Notes under the pieces: model-generated
Seen by the model: the letters and a program-made list of their open reading frames with translations, nothing else
The model's database searches: none
What the model was told of the DNA's origin: nothing
Shown here: positions 24,149-32,677 of the stretch, in pieces
How positions within the stretch are numbered: position 1 is the stretch's first letter
Layout of the letters: each line of letters begins with the position of its first letter
Position numbers and translations under genes: made by a program
Assembly: GCA_021153325.1 (NCBI GenBank)
Contig: JAGKTQ010000011.1
Location: forward strand, 1-64,000
Reading direction: 5' to 3'
Source of the DNA: Lachnospiraceae bacterium
GTDB taxonomy: Bacteria; Bacillota; Clostridia; Lachnospirales; Lachnospiraceae
Length of the DNA stretch: 64,000 nt

Positions 24149-25486
24149 ATGAAAGATCTTACAAAAGGAAAACCTTCGAAACTGATATTGGCTTTTGCAC
24201 TTCCTATTTTTTTAGGAAATCTGTTGCAGCTTACTTATAGTCTCGTGGACACAAGGATTGTCGGTTCATTTTTGGGCGACGATGCGTTGGCGGCAGTTGG
24301 AGCGACGACAACATTAAGTAATCTGATCGTCGGATTTTTAATGGGACTTTGCGGTGGATTTGCCATTATCAGTTCGCAGTGTTTTGGAGCAAAAGATGAC
24401 AAAGGACTTAGGAAAACATTTGCAGTATCGTTGATCTTAGGCGTAGTGATCGCAGTCGTATTAACGGTAGCAGGGCTTGTGTTTTTAAATCCTATCCTAC
24501 GTTTTTTAAATGTGCCGGATGGATTGATGGGCATAGCGTATGAGTATATTTTTATTATTATTGCGGGCATTCTGGCAACGCTCTTTTATAATATTTTTTC
24601 TTCTATACTACGGGCAATCGGTGATACAGTAACACCCCTTATTATTTTGGCCGTTTCGGTGGTATTAAATATTATAGGGGATCTGTTTTTCATTGTGGTG
24701 CTGAAAGCTGGTGTGCAAGGGGCAGCAGTAGCAACGGTTCTGGCACAGGTGATAGCGGCAGTAGCATGTTATATTTATATGATGAAAAGGTACGAAGTAT
24801 TGCAGTTGCACAAGGAAGATTTTCAAGGTCTGTCATCGGACATGATAAGACAGATGCTCAGTTCCGGTTTGTCCATGGGATTTATGAATTCTCTTGTGAA
24901 TATCGGTTCGCTCACATTGCAGACTGCCATCAATGAGCTTGGAGAGGATATCATTGTTGCACATACTGCAGCAAGAAAGATTTCGGAAGTCTTTATGATT
25001 ATGTTTGCTGTATTTGGTCAGACTATGGCGACTTACTGCGGACAAAATTTAGGAGCTGGAAAAATTGACCGTATTAAAAAGGGAATCATGCTTGCCATTT
25101 TTTATACTTGTATCTGGTGTACGATGGCAACGATAGCAAGCTATACGATTGGAGACTGGCTTGTTTACCTCGTGACAGGGACAAAAAATGAAACCGTCAT
25201 TTTAAATGCAACCAATTATTTGAAATTTGATTCTTTATTTTATTATGTGACCGCGGTGATCTGTATTGTGCGAAATGCCATGCAGGGACTGGGAGAGCGG
25301 ATCGTACCGCTCATATCCAGTTCGCTGGAGATGGTCGGGAAAATGGTGATCGCGGTAACACTTGTGCCGTGGTGGGGATACACGGGAGTCATTGTGGCGG
25401 AGCCGATTGTGTGGTTTGTTATGGTGATTCCGCTGTTAGTGAAGATTTTCAGGATGCCGGTGTTGAAGAAAGAGAATATATCATGA
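24149..25486 (+). CDS. MATE family efflux transporter
   Basis: The 445-aa product has about twelve membrane segments in two similar halves and the N-terminal KGKPSKLILAFALPIFLGNL, typical of MATE/DinF-type exporters (Na+ or H+ driven drug or metabolite antiport). GLCGGFAIISSQCFGA and the mirrored FGQTMATYCGQNLGA are the equivalent motifs of the two halves. The substrate is unknown. A plausible promoter (TTGCTT at 24071, TATAGA at 24094, 17-base spacing) lies upstream. It is a single gene, followed by a broken acyltransferase. Confidence 0.9.
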   Translation: MKDLTKGKPSKLILAFALPIFLGNLLQLTYSLVDTRIVGSFLGDDALAAVGATTTLSNLIVGFLMGLCGGFAIISSQCFGAKDDKGLRKTFAVSLILGVVIAVVLTVAGLVFLNPILRFLNVPDGLMGIAYEYIFIIIAGILATLFYNIFSSILRAIGDTVTPLIILAVSVVLNIIGDLFFIVVLKAGVQGAAVATVLAQVIAAVACYIYMMKRYEVLQLHKEDFQGLSSDMIRQMLSSGLSMGFMNSLVNIGSLTLQTAINELGEDIIVAHTAARKISEVFMIMFAVFGQTMATYCGQNLGAGKIDRIKKGIMLAIFYTCIWCTMATIASYTIGDWLVYLVTGTKNETVILNATNYLKFDSLFYYVTAVICIVRNAMQGLGERIVPLISSSLEMVGKMVIAVTLVPWWGYTGVIVAEPIVWFVMVIPLLVKIFRMPVLKKENIS

Positions 25487-25523
25487 TATATTAGAGAATA
25501 GTAAAAGGGAAAAGAGAGAACAA

Positions 25524-25847
25524 ATGTATAAAAATAATATGATTGCATATAGAATGCTGAGACCAGTGCTTTCGGTTGTGTTTAAGGCGTTTTATAATCC
25601 AACGATTATTCATAAAGAATACATACCTGAAAAAGGGGTTGGAGCAGTTTAAAACGGAGGATCATAATGTTTTTGGGGGCGAGAGAAGTAAGCCTTAATA
25701 AGGTCATTGAGGTATTTGGTAAAGAGGTTAAGAAGTGGTTAAGGAAGCTTTTAACCGGTTGTTTTTGAAAAGAAAACTAGATATTATGAAAATACGGAAG
25801 CGCTGGTATCTAGAGATGCCGTTAAAAAAAGAACGAAGAATGTGTAA
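25524..25847 (+). pseudogene. Decayed PlsC-like 1-acylglycerol-3-phosphate acyltransferase
   Basis: ATG 25524 opens 42 codons that look like the start of a PlsC acyltransferase (IAYRMLRPVLSVVFKAFY, then HKEYIP), ending at TAA 25650, just before where the catalytic HxxxxD block would come. Further on, a frame ending at 25847 reads YYENTEALVSRDAVKKRTK, like a protein tail. The middle is closed in all frames except a 33-codon piece from 25667. The gene appears deleted internally and dead. No HxxxxD or EGTR motif remains. Confidence 0.6.
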
Positions 25848-25861
25848 AAGGAGGAATTTCT

Positions 25862-26239
25862 ATGAAATTTTTCAAGTGTAGGCACTGCGGGAACATTGTT
25901 GATTTTATGTATGAATCGGGTATGCCTCTTTCCTGCTGTGGGGAAAATATGCAGGAGCTGATACCGGGAACATCAGATGGAGCTGCAGAAAAGCATGTGC
26001 CAGTAGTGCAGGTTGACGGAGCCAAAATTACAGTTTTGGTAGGAGAAGTTGAGCATCCGATGACGGAAGAACATTCTATACAATGGATTGTGCTGGAGAC
26101 AAAAAAGGGTGCACAGAAAGTTTACCTGCAGCCGGGTGAAAAGCCAAAAGCAGAATTCCTATTGACTGATGGTGATGAAGCAGTAGCTGCTTATGAATAT
26201 TGTAATCTGCATGGTTTGTGGAAAACAGACATATCATAG
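25862..26239 (+). CDS. Desulfoferrodoxin (superoxide reductase)
   Basis: The 125-aa product has both iron sites of the two-iron superoxide reductases. The desulforedoxin-like centre uses Cys6, Cys9, Cys25 and Cys26. The catalytic centre uses His45 (EKHVP), His65 and His71 (EHPMTEEH), and Cys114 and His117 (CNLHGLW). It reduces superoxide to hydrogen peroxide without making oxygen, a defence of strict anaerobes, probably fed by rubredoxin. GGAGG precedes ATG 25862. It has a strong terminator. Confidence 0.93.
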   Translation: MKFFKCRHCGNIVDFMYESGMPLSCCGENMQELIPGTSDGAAEKHVPVVQVDGAKITVLVGEVEHPMTEEHSIQWIVLETKKGAQKVYLQPGEKPKAEFLLTDGDEAVAAYEYCNLHGLWKTDIS

Positions 26240-26287
26240 CAGCATACAAAAAATGTGTAAAAGTGTAAAGGGAAAAAGGGAGAGCGA

Positions 26288-26330
26288 AAGGCTGCCGTAC
26301 TGTGAAAAAGAAACAGTACAGCAGCCTTTT
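26288..26330 (+). terminator. Intrinsic terminator of the desulfoferrodoxin gene
   Basis: A 16-bp stem with one mismatch, 26288-26303 with 26313-26328, ends in TTTT. Confidence 0.85.
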
Positions 26331-26359
26331 GTATGCGGTATACTTTAAATATTACCTTT

Positions 26360-26511
26360 TTGCAAGAGCATTATGAAAGCTTCTTCTCTCGATATGGAAG
26401 ATTTTTGAAGGCACTTGCAAGAAGAGAAGATGGATGCTATACTGACAGCATCAGAAAGCGTTCGCTTTCTAGTCTGTTATCTAAAGAATTTCATTTTGGC
26501 TAATCTGCCAA
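26360..26511 (+). other. Non-coding region with clustered hairpins
   Basis: The gap 26331-26578 contains no gene but several exact pairings. TTGCAAG (26360-26366) pairs with CTTGCAA (26414-26420). CTTCTCT (26383-26389) pairs with AGAGAAG (26423-26429). The two interleave in pseudoknot order. Three hairpins follow in a row: GATGCT/AGCATC (26433-26452), AGAAAGCG/CGCTTTCT (26453-26470) and TTGGC/GCCAA (26496-26511). It could be a small structured RNA or a leader of the next gene. No known class is recognised. Confidence 0.3.
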
Positions 26512-26578
26512 TGCTTTCAGCAAATTTTTAGAAATAATTGAGAAACCAAAGAAAAATTGTTATGATGAAGGAGGTACC

Positions 26579-27529
26579 ATGGGGAAAGAAGCATTACAAT
26601 GGCATCCGGCTTTTTATGCAGGTTTGCAGATTGAATTTGAAGAAGAAAGGGATAATCTGATTTTTGAAAATGAGCATCAGCTTGGTACGAAACCAAAAGA
26701 AATTGATGTGTTGATCATTAAAAAAGAAAAAGATATTCCTATTAAGAAAAATATTGGGCAGATTTTTAAACAACACAATATAGTGGAATATAAATGTCCT
26801 ACAGATTATTTAAGTATTGATGATTATTACAAGGTATATGCGTATGCTTGCTTTTATAAGTCAGATACAGTAAAGCAGAACAGCATACCTATTTCAGAGA
26901 TTACGATTACTTTTGTATGTAAAAGATATCCAGAGAAACTCATTAAACATTTAAGAAAAGTATGGAATTATCAGATTATCAAAAAAGAGGCAGGAATCTA
27001 TCTGGTCGATAAAGGTATGAAACAAGATATTCTTCCTATGCAGATTATTGTCACAAGTAAGCTTGAAAAAAAGGAAAACTTATGGCTCAGCAGTTTGACA
27101 GATGAGTTGAAGGGTAAAGAAGAAACAAAGCAATTGGTCGGAGAATATCAAAAACATAGAGATAACAAACTATATGAATCGGTTATGGATATCGTAGTAA
27201 GAGCAAATCAGAAAAAGTTTGAGGAGGTTAAAAGTATGTGTAAGGCGTTGGAAGAATTAATGGCTGATGTAATAGAGGAAAGAGAAAAAGAGGCAATAGA
27301 AAGAGGAATGGCAAAGGGAATGGCGCAGGGTATAGAGCAAGGAATGGCGCAAGGTATAGAGCAAGGAATGGCATTAGGAATAGAACAAGGAATAGAACAA
27401 GGAATAGAACAAGGAACGCAAAGCATTGTTCTTAATATGATAAAAAGACACATGTCCGATGAAGATATATGCGCAATCGCAGAGTGCGACCAGAACTTTC
27501 TTGATATGGTAAGGGAAAATATGGCTTGA
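26579..27529 (+). CDS. Rpn/PDDEXK-like nuclease-family protein with MAQGIEQG repeats
   Basis: The 316-aa product has a PD-(D/E)XK core, Asp43 (EIDVLII) and Glu70-x-Lys72 (VEYKC), followed by the helix YLSIDDYYKVYAYACFY. These are features of the Rpn/PDDEXK-transposase-like family often found in many copies in gut Firmicutes. Residues 241-279 are a run of four-residue G-x-x-x repeats (GMAQ, GIEQ), which probably form a long helix. The tail ends with an ISDEDICAIAECD-like helical motif, here HMSDEDICAIAECD. Rpn proteins promote recombination by nicking DNA; activity here is unproven. An AAGGAGG site is present. Confidence 0.75.
   Translation: MGKEALQWHPAFYAGLQIEFEEERDNLIFENEHQLGTKPKEIDVLIIKKEKDIPIKKNIGQIFKQHNIVEYKCPTDYLSIDDYYKVYAYACFYKSDTVKQNSIPISEITITFVCKRYPEKLIKHLRKVWNYQIIKKEAGIYLVDKGMKQDILPMQIIVTSKLEKKENLWLSSLTDELKGKEETKQLVGEYQKHRDNKLYESVMDIVVRANQKKFEEVKSMCKALEELMADVIEEREKEAIERGMAKGMAQGIEQGMAQGIEQGMALGIEQGIEQGIEQGTQSIVLNMIKRHMSDEDICAIAECDQNFLDMVRENMA
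27299..27415 (+). repeat. Coding 12/24-bp tandem repeat in the Rpn-like gene
   Basis: Codons for G-M-A-Q and G-I-E-Q units recur about nine times. Near-identical 12-base words (ggaatagaacaa) occur three times in succession and a 24-base word occurs twice. Slippage by 12 bases would change repeat number without breaking the frame. Confidence 0.85.
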
Positions 27530-27630
27530 TAGGAAAAATAAAATCACGTCTTACGAAACAATTGGAAAAATACGAGACAGAATGGATGAATTTTTAGCGG
27601 ATCGGTGGATTGATCAAGTGGAGGATAAAG

Positions 27631-28320
27631 GTGCAGATATATATATGTGATGACGAACAACGAATTTTAAAAGATATGGAAAATAGGATCAAGCTTATTT
27701 TACAGGAATGTTTTGTTAAGACTTTTTCGGATGGAAAGGAATTGCTGGAAGCGTTAAAAAATTCTGCTTGTGATGTTTTGCTTTTGGATATTGATATGCC
27801 ACAGATAAGCGGGTTGGATATTGCAGGAGAACTGACAAAAATGCAAGATAAGCCACTGCTTGTTTTTGTAACGAGTCATGATGAATTGGTCTATGATAGT
27901 CTGCAATATCATCCATTTGGTTTTATCCGTAAAAATCATTTTGATAGCGAGATTGCAAAAATGCTAAAGGATTGCCAACAGGAGCTGGTAGCAAAAAATC
28001 AGCATTTTACTTTTAAGAGTGGAACAGAAAATGTAAGGATACCATTGGAGGAAATCCTTTATTATGAAAGTGATGGAAATTATTTAAAACTGTTTACCAA
28101 AGAACAGGAGTATCGCCTAAGAGATACGATCACTGCAGTTGAAAATGCGTTATCAACAAGTGGATTTGTGCGGATACATAGAGGCTTTTTAGTGAACCAG
28201 TCGGCAGTTAAAAAGTTGAGCGCAGAAGAAGCGGAGTTAATAAATGGTGTAAGAATTCCAATTGGAAAAAATTTTGCACAGGAAGCGAAGGCAAGGCTGA
28301 TGCGATATATGTTGAAGTAA
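27631..28320 (+). CDS. LytTR-family response regulator
   Basis: The 229-aa product has a receiver domain with Asp6/Asp7 region (YICDDEQ) and phospho-acceptor Asp53 (LLLDIDMP). A LytTR DNA-binding domain spans about residues 125-225 (VRIPLEEILYYESDGNYLKL, GFVRIHRGFLVN). It starts with GTG 27631 behind GGAGG at 27620-27624. It is 19 bases ahead of a GHKL kinase, and an ABC exporter follows the kinase, the layout of bacteriocin or peptide-export operons controlled by AgrA/LytR-type systems. Its likely target is this operon. Confidence 0.9.
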   Translation: MQIYICDDEQRILKDMENRIKLILQECFVKTFSDGKELLEALKNSACDVLLLDIDMPQISGLDIAGELTKMQDKPLLVFVTSHDELVYDSLQYHPFGFIRKNHFDSEIAKMLKDCQQELVAKNQHFTFKSGTENVRIPLEEILYYESDGNYLKLFTKEQEYRLRDTITAVENALSTSGFVRIHRGFLVNQSAVKKLSAEEAELINGVRIPIGKNFAQEAKARLMRYMLK

Positions 28321-28339
28321 AAAATAAGAGGAATTTTTA

Positions 28340-29062
28340 ATGAAGAGCTATCGCAGTTTAAAAAAAGAATATGATGAACTACAAGAAATGTATATGGAGC
28401 TTTTTTCAAAAGAAGCAGAGCTTACTTATGATCTTTCTAAATTGAGGGAAGAAGAAGAACAGCTTCGGACGCAGGACTTGGAGATCCGTGCTTTACATGA
28501 AAATGTGCGGAAGTTAAAGCACGATATGAAAAATCATTTGATGGTGATTACATCTTATCTGAATAAAGCAGAGTATGAAGAGGCAAGATCGTATACTTCT
28601 GAAATCTTAGATAAATTGAATGCCGTTCATAGTTATATTGAGACCGGAAATTCTCTGCTAAATCATATCATTAATGAAAAATTGGAATATGCCAAAGCAA
28701 AAAAGATATCGATAAAGGCAGAAATTGAAAATTTATCTTTTTCCAGAATGAAAAGTATTGATTTTTCTGCATTGTTAACCAATATGTTGGATAACGCAAT
28801 TGAAGCAAGTGAAAAAGAGATACAGCCGGAATTACATGTAAGTATTTCGCGTAGGCGGGGGTATGAGGTAATCTTAGTAAAAAACCATATTCAAAAGTCT
28901 ATATTACAGGAAAATCCCCACTTGGAGTCAACAAAAGATGGAAAGGATATACATGGAATGGGAGTGAAGCAAATACGTGAACTGGTAGAAAAATATGAGG
29001 GTATGTGTGATTTTTTTGAGGAAGATAATTTCTTTTGCGTTAGTGCGTTTATCCCACAGTAG
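28340..29062 (+). CDS. Soluble GHKL sensor histidine kinase (no membrane part)
   Basis: The 240-aa product has an N-terminal coiled coil (residues 1-55), the phospho-acceptor motif KLKHDMKNHL with His61, a dimerisation helix pair and an ATP-binding domain with the N-box NMLDNAIEAS and GMGVKQIRELVEKY. It resembles the kinase core of AgrC/SPP-type proteins but lacks all membrane helices, starting directly with the coiled coil. The gene start is clear, so it is not simply truncated by reading frame. It must sense something inside the cell or bind a membrane partner, perhaps the ABC transporter encoded next door. Confidence 0.88.
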   Translation: MKSYRSLKKEYDELQEMYMELFSKEAELTYDLSKLREEEEQLRTQDLEIRALHENVRKLKHDMKNHLMVITSYLNKAEYEEARSYTSEILDKLNAVHSYIETGNSLLNHIINEKLEYAKAKKISIKAEIENLSFSRMKSIDFSALLTNMLDNAIEASEKEIQPELHVSISRRRGYEVILVKNHIQKSILQENPHLESTKDGKDIHGMGVKQIRELVEKYEGMCDFFEEDNFFCVSAFIPQ

Positions 29063-29079
29063 ATGCTGTTTATCCCAAT

Positions 29080-29109
29080 CCCTTGCAATCAGAAATTGCG
29101 AGGGATATT
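29080..29109 (+). terminator. Hairpin between kinase and ABC genes (attenuator-like)
   Basis: CCCTTGCAAT (29080-29089) pairs with ATTGCGAGGG (29095-29104) with one G-T pair, followed by the weak run atatttttag. It could reduce read-through into the ABC genes. Confidence 0.6.
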
Positions 29110-29128
29110 TTTAGTTTGAGGACGAAAT

Positions 29129-30019
29129 ATGATTGGTTTTGAAAAGGTAAGTAAATTTATAATTTCAGATGTGACGCTTCATATACCGGAAGGGAAAACG
29201 GTTGGTCTGATCGGTACTTCTGGTGCAGGCAAGACGACCTTGATCAAACTTGCATGCGGTTTGCTAAGACCAGAGGCTGGAAACGTATACACGATGCGCC
29301 GAGATCCGGTCGCGCAAAGAATGCAATGTGGAAAGGATTTGAGCGTATTGTTTGCGGACAAGCCTTTTTTACAAAAAGAGGATACGGTTGTAGATAATTT
29401 TCAAATGATAAAAGCAGTCTACAAACTTTCTCAAAAGGAATTTAAAAAAGAATATGAAATGCTGGCAGAGCGTTTGCAATTTGAAGGAATAGAAGGACAA
29501 AAGGTAAAAGAGCTGTCCTTGGGGCAGCGTAGAAGGGTAGAGATTGGTGCGGCATTGATTTCCAGACCAAAGCTTTTGCTATTGGATGAACCGACCATAG
29601 GACTGGATGCAGATGCAAAACAGGTATTTTGTGAACTGATTGCAGAAAAGGAAAGAGAGGGAATGACGGTATTAGTTACCTCGCACAATATGGAAGAAAT
29701 TTCAAAAATGTGCGATCGGATTGCCTTGTTGGATAAAGGAAAGCTCCTTTATTATGGAGAGGAAACACAGCTTCGCAGAAGGTATGCACCGATGGATAGA
29801 ATGCATCTGAAATTGCTTGGAAAACTGCCGGATCTGGAAGATTTACCATTACAGTCTTATGAGGTGAAAGATGATATTCTGAAAATAACTTACAATTCCA
29901 ATCGTATTACAGCTGCTGAAATTTTGAGACTTATTTTAACGCAGACGAAGGTAGTGGAGATGAAAATTCACAAGTCAGATTTGGCAGACATTATTGTCCA
30001 AATGAAAAAGGATGGGTGA
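29129..30019 (+). CDS. ABC transporter ATP-binding protein
   Basis: The 296-aa product has Walker A GTSGAGKTT (29-37), signature LSLGQRRRVEIG, Walker B LLLLDEPTIGLD and the H-loop TSHNMEE. A C-terminal extension of about 80 residues may be regulatory. It is the first of two different ATPases in this operon. It stops 2 bases before the ATG of the second ATPase. The Q-loop region is short and the LFADKPFLQKEDTV segment replaces the usual Q-rich loop. It likely forms a heterodimer with the second ATPase. Confidence 0.9.
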   Translation: MIGFEKVSKFIISDVTLHIPEGKTVGLIGTSGAGKTTLIKLACGLLRPEAGNVYTMRRDPVAQRMQCGKDLSVLFADKPFLQKEDTVVDNFQMIKAVYKLSQKEFKKEYEMLAERLQFEGIEGQKVKELSLGQRRRVEIGAALISRPKLLLLDEPTIGLDADAKQVFCELIAEKEREGMTVLVTSHNMEEISKMCDRIALLDKGKLLYYGEETQLRRRYAPMDRMHLKLLGKLPDLEDLPLQSYEVKDDILKITYNSNRITAAEILRLILTQTKVVEMKIHKSDLADIIVQMKKDG

Positions 30020-30021
30020 AC

Positions 30022-31023
30022 ATGGAAAATTTAATTGAAGTGAAGAATGTCAGCAAGACTTTTAAAGTAAATAAACGGGCAAATGGTATACCCGGAATGG
30101 TAGCGAATCTTCTTGTGCCCAAATTTGAGCAGAAGCAGGCAGTAAAAGATATCAGTTTTTCGATCAAAGAGGGCGAAATGGTTGGATTTGTAGGACCAAA
30201 CGGGGCAGGAAAATCTACGACGATTAAAATGCTATCAGGAATTTTATATCCTGATAGTGGTGAGATAAAAGTTAATGGATATGTGCCATATAAGCAGAGA
30301 AAGGACTATGTGGGAAGTATTGGAGTAGTATTTGGACAAAAATCGCAGCTACAATGGGATTTGCCTGTGATTGACAGTTTTGAACTTTTGAAAGCTATTT
30401 ACAGAGTGCCGGAAAAAGTATATCAGAGAAATTTGGAACGTTTTACAGATATGTTGAATATGGGAGGTTTTATAAACCAGCCTGTGCGACAGCTTTCTTT
30501 GGGACAACGTATGCGGGCAGATATTGCTGCGGCATTATTGCATTCACCAAGAATTGTATTTTTCGATGAACCTACTATCGGTGTGGACGTAGTAGGAAAA
30601 GAGAAAATAAGAGAATTTATTCGAGAGCTGAATAGGAAGGACAAGGTTACTATGCTTTTTACTACACATGATATGCAGGATATCGAAAAGACTTGTAATC
30701 GTCTGATCATTATTGATAAGGGATCAAAAGTTTACGATGGAACACTGTTTGGAATCCGTGAAAAGTATGGGACCACGAGACAGTTGGATGTAGAATTTAA
30801 GGATAACTGCGAAATAGAACCCATTAAAAATGTAGAGATAAAACAAATTGATGAACTGGATGGACGAAAGAAGCGTTTCATTTTTGAAAATAAAGATGTA
30901 CAGATTAATGAGTTGATGAATGAGCTTTTGGCAAAATACAATGTACGGGATTTAAACATTTCCGAACCAGAGATAGAAAGTATCATAAGGAAAATTTATA
31001 GTGGAAAGGATGTTGTTCTATGA
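30022..31023 (+). CDS. ABC transporter ATP-binding protein
   Basis: The 333-aa product has Walker A GPNGAGKST, Q-loop FGQKSQLQWDLP, signature LSLGQRMRADIA, Walker B IVFFDEPTIGVD and H-loop TTHDMQD. A C-terminal extension follows. It resembles the ATPases that serve ABC-2/DUF990-type exporters (MA, DrrA-like). I start at ATG 30022; a GTG six bases earlier is possible. It overlaps the first permease gene by 4 bases (ATGA). Confidence 0.92.
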   Translation: MENLIEVKNVSKTFKVNKRANGIPGMVANLLVPKFEQKQAVKDISFSIKEGEMVGFVGPNGAGKSTTIKMLSGILYPDSGEIKVNGYVPYKQRKDYVGSIGVVFGQKSQLQWDLPVIDSFELLKAIYRVPEKVYQRNLERFTDMLNMGGFINQPVRQLSLGQRMRADIAAALLHSPRIVFFDEPTIGVDVVGKEKIREFIRELNRKDKVTMLFTTHDMQDIEKTCNRLIIIDKGSKVYDGTLFGIREKYGTTRQLDVEFKDNCEIEPIKNVEIKQIDELDGRKKRFIFENKDVQINELMNELLAKYNVRDLNISEPEIESIIRKIYSGKDVVL

Positions 31024-31814
31024 TGTTAAAGCCATATTTTGCATTTGCAAAGAAAAGTTTTTTGAAAAGAAGTGCTTACCGCTTTAATCATCTAATGAGT
31101 ATTTTCAATACCTGTCTGCAGATTTTTATCTTTTGGGGAATTTACAAGGCATTATATGGTGATAGAACGGAAGTGGATGGAATAACTATGTCCATGGTGA
31201 CGACCAATTTCATTTTGTCCATGGGATTAAGTGCAGTCTTTTATGTAGATGATTACTTTTTGCCTTCCAAAATATGGGATGGAAGCATTGCTAATGAGTT
31301 GTTAAGACCAGTAAGTTTTAAGGGGAAAATGATTGCTGAAAATTTGGGAAATGCAGCCTTTAATTTTGTTTTTCAATTTGTGCCTGCATTGCTGATTTGT
31401 GTTTGGACAATAGGAATGAAGCCGCCTGCAAGTCCACAGATGTTTGTATTGTTTTTAGTCAGTGCCATTTTAGGTTATGGAGTACTATGGTCGATTAGCT
31501 TTGCGGTGCAGATGACTGCATTCTGGCTTGTGAATATTTGGAGTTTGACAACCATTAAAACAGTATTCATTAATGTGTTGTCTGGTTCTATGATTCCATT
31601 GTGGTTTATGCCAGAGTGGATGAGAGGCGTATTACAGTTTACCCCCTTTTCCTCGATTTATTTTACACCGGTGCAGATTTATTTAGGACAGCTTTCACTT
31701 CAGGAGATTTGTTTTCAGTATCTGGTGCAGATCTTATGGATCATAGTAATTTATTTTGTGGGAAATTTGCTATGGATAAAAGGGCAGAAAAAACTGGTAG
31801 TACAAGGAGGTTAA
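31020..31814 (+). CDS. ABC-2 family permease (PF06182-like)
   Basis: The 264-aa product has six hydrophobic segments and the N-terminal motif KPYFAFAKKSFLKRSAYRFN seen in ABC2_membrane_6 (PF06182, formerly DUF990) permeases. The IANELLRPVSF motif before the third helix is also typical. It is followed after 2 bases by a second, related permease, so the transporter is probably a heterodimer of permeases with a heterodimer of ATPases. The substrate may be a peptide or lipid-like compound; unknown. Confidence 0.85.
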   Translation: MMLKPYFAFAKKSFLKRSAYRFNHLMSIFNTCLQIFIFWGIYKALYGDRTEVDGITMSMVTTNFILSMGLSAVFYVDDYFLPSKIWDGSIANELLRPVSFKGKMIAENLGNAAFNFVFQFVPALLICVWTIGMKPPASPQMFVLFLVSAILGYGVLWSISFAVQMTAFWLVNIWSLTTIKTVFINVLSGSMIPLWFMPEWMRGVLQFTPFSSIYFTPVQIYLGQLSLQEICFQYLVQILWIIVIYFVGNLLWIKGQKKLVVQGG

Positions 31815-31816
31815 AT

Positions 31817-32626
31817 ATGAAATGTGATACATTTTATTTGATTGGAATGTATACAAAAACGATTATGAAATCGTGGTTTCAGTATAAGATAGATGCAGTG
31901 CTGAGGTCACTTGCTGTATTTTTGCGAGAGGCAACCGGAATCATTGTGATCTATTTCACCTTGCTGAAGTTTGATACATTAAATGGATGGAATCTTTACG
32001 AAATGCTATTTCTGTTCAGCTTTTTATTTGTCACATATGGTATATTAATTTTGTTTTTTACGGGGTTGCGCGATTTTGGAGATACAGTGCGGAATGGTAA
32101 TTTTGATCGTTTTATTTTAAGACCAAGAGGATTGCTGTTCCAAATCATTTTTATAAATGCAGACTGGTTTGCAGCGATTGGACATGGTTGTCTAGGAATT
32201 GCATTGTTTATCATCAGTGCTGGAAAAGTTGGTGTTGAATGGAATGTAATAAGTATTTTTTATGCAATAGTTACTATTGTTGGAGGAGTTTTCATTCAAG
32301 GAGCTATCTTTTTGTTCCTTGCAACACTGAACATTTATTTACTGGAAACAGATAGTTTAAAAGAAATTTTTTACTGGAATATGAGAAAATTTGCAGGTTA
32401 TCCTATCAGTATTTTTCATAAGGGAATCCAGATGATCATGATCTATATTGTTCCATTTGCATTTGTAAATTATTTTCCGGTGCAGTTTCTGCTCAGAAAA
32501 GCAGATATGGCGCAATATCCCAGTCTTTTTATGTATATGACCCCGCTAGTTGGTGCAGGAATGTATTTATTAGCATATGGTTTTTGGCGGTTGAGTCTAA
32601 AGTATTATAAAAGTTCGGGAAATTAG
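31817..32626 (+). CDS. ABC-2 family permease (PF06182-like)
   Basis: The 269-aa product is the partner permease, with six membrane segments, FRDT-like GLRDFGDTVRNGNFDRFILRP motif and a YGFWRLSLKYYKSSGN tail, all typical of this family. ATG 31817 has AAGGAGG six bases upstream. An overlapping longer frame from 31601 runs through the previous gene in another phase and is not used. It is the last gene of the LytTR-kinase-ABC operon and is closed by the terminator at 32645. Confidence 0.85.
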   Translation: MKCDTFYLIGMYTKTIMKSWFQYKIDAVLRSLAVFLREATGIIVIYFTLLKFDTLNGWNLYEMLFLFSFLFVTYGILILFFTGLRDFGDTVRNGNFDRFILRPRGLLFQIIFINADWFAAIGHGCLGIALFIISAGKVGVEWNVISIFYAIVTIVGGVFIQGAIFLFLATLNIYLLETDSLKEIFYWNMRKFAGYPISIFHKGIQMIMIYIVPFAFVNYFPVQFLLRKADMAQYPSLFMYMTPLVGAGMYLLAYGFWRLSLKYYKSSGN

Positions 32627-32644
32627 AAAATTACAGAAGTGTTA

Positions 32645-32677
32645 TGCCCCAAGCCTTTACGTTTGGGGCACTTTTTT
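32645..32677. terminator. Terminator between convergent genes
   Basis: TGCCCCAA (32645-32652) pairs with TTGGGGCA (32663-32670), followed by CTTTTTT. It overlaps the last codons of the minus-strand EamA gene, so it mainly serves the ABC operon. Confidence 0.85.

Noticed and set aside
27299..27415. CRISPR-like or tandem intergenic array
   Set aside because: The repeat is coding, with a period of 12 bases and no spacers.
27208..27453. Minus-strand frame with repeated proline-cysteine units opposite the Rpn-like gene
   Set aside because: The repeat is a mirror of the coding GIEQ repeat; the plus-strand protein has clear nuclease motifs.
31601..31816. Long N-terminal extension of the second ABC permease frame
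   Set aside because: The extension runs inside the first permease gene in another phase. AAGGAGG directly before ATG 31817 and the family N-terminus support the later start.
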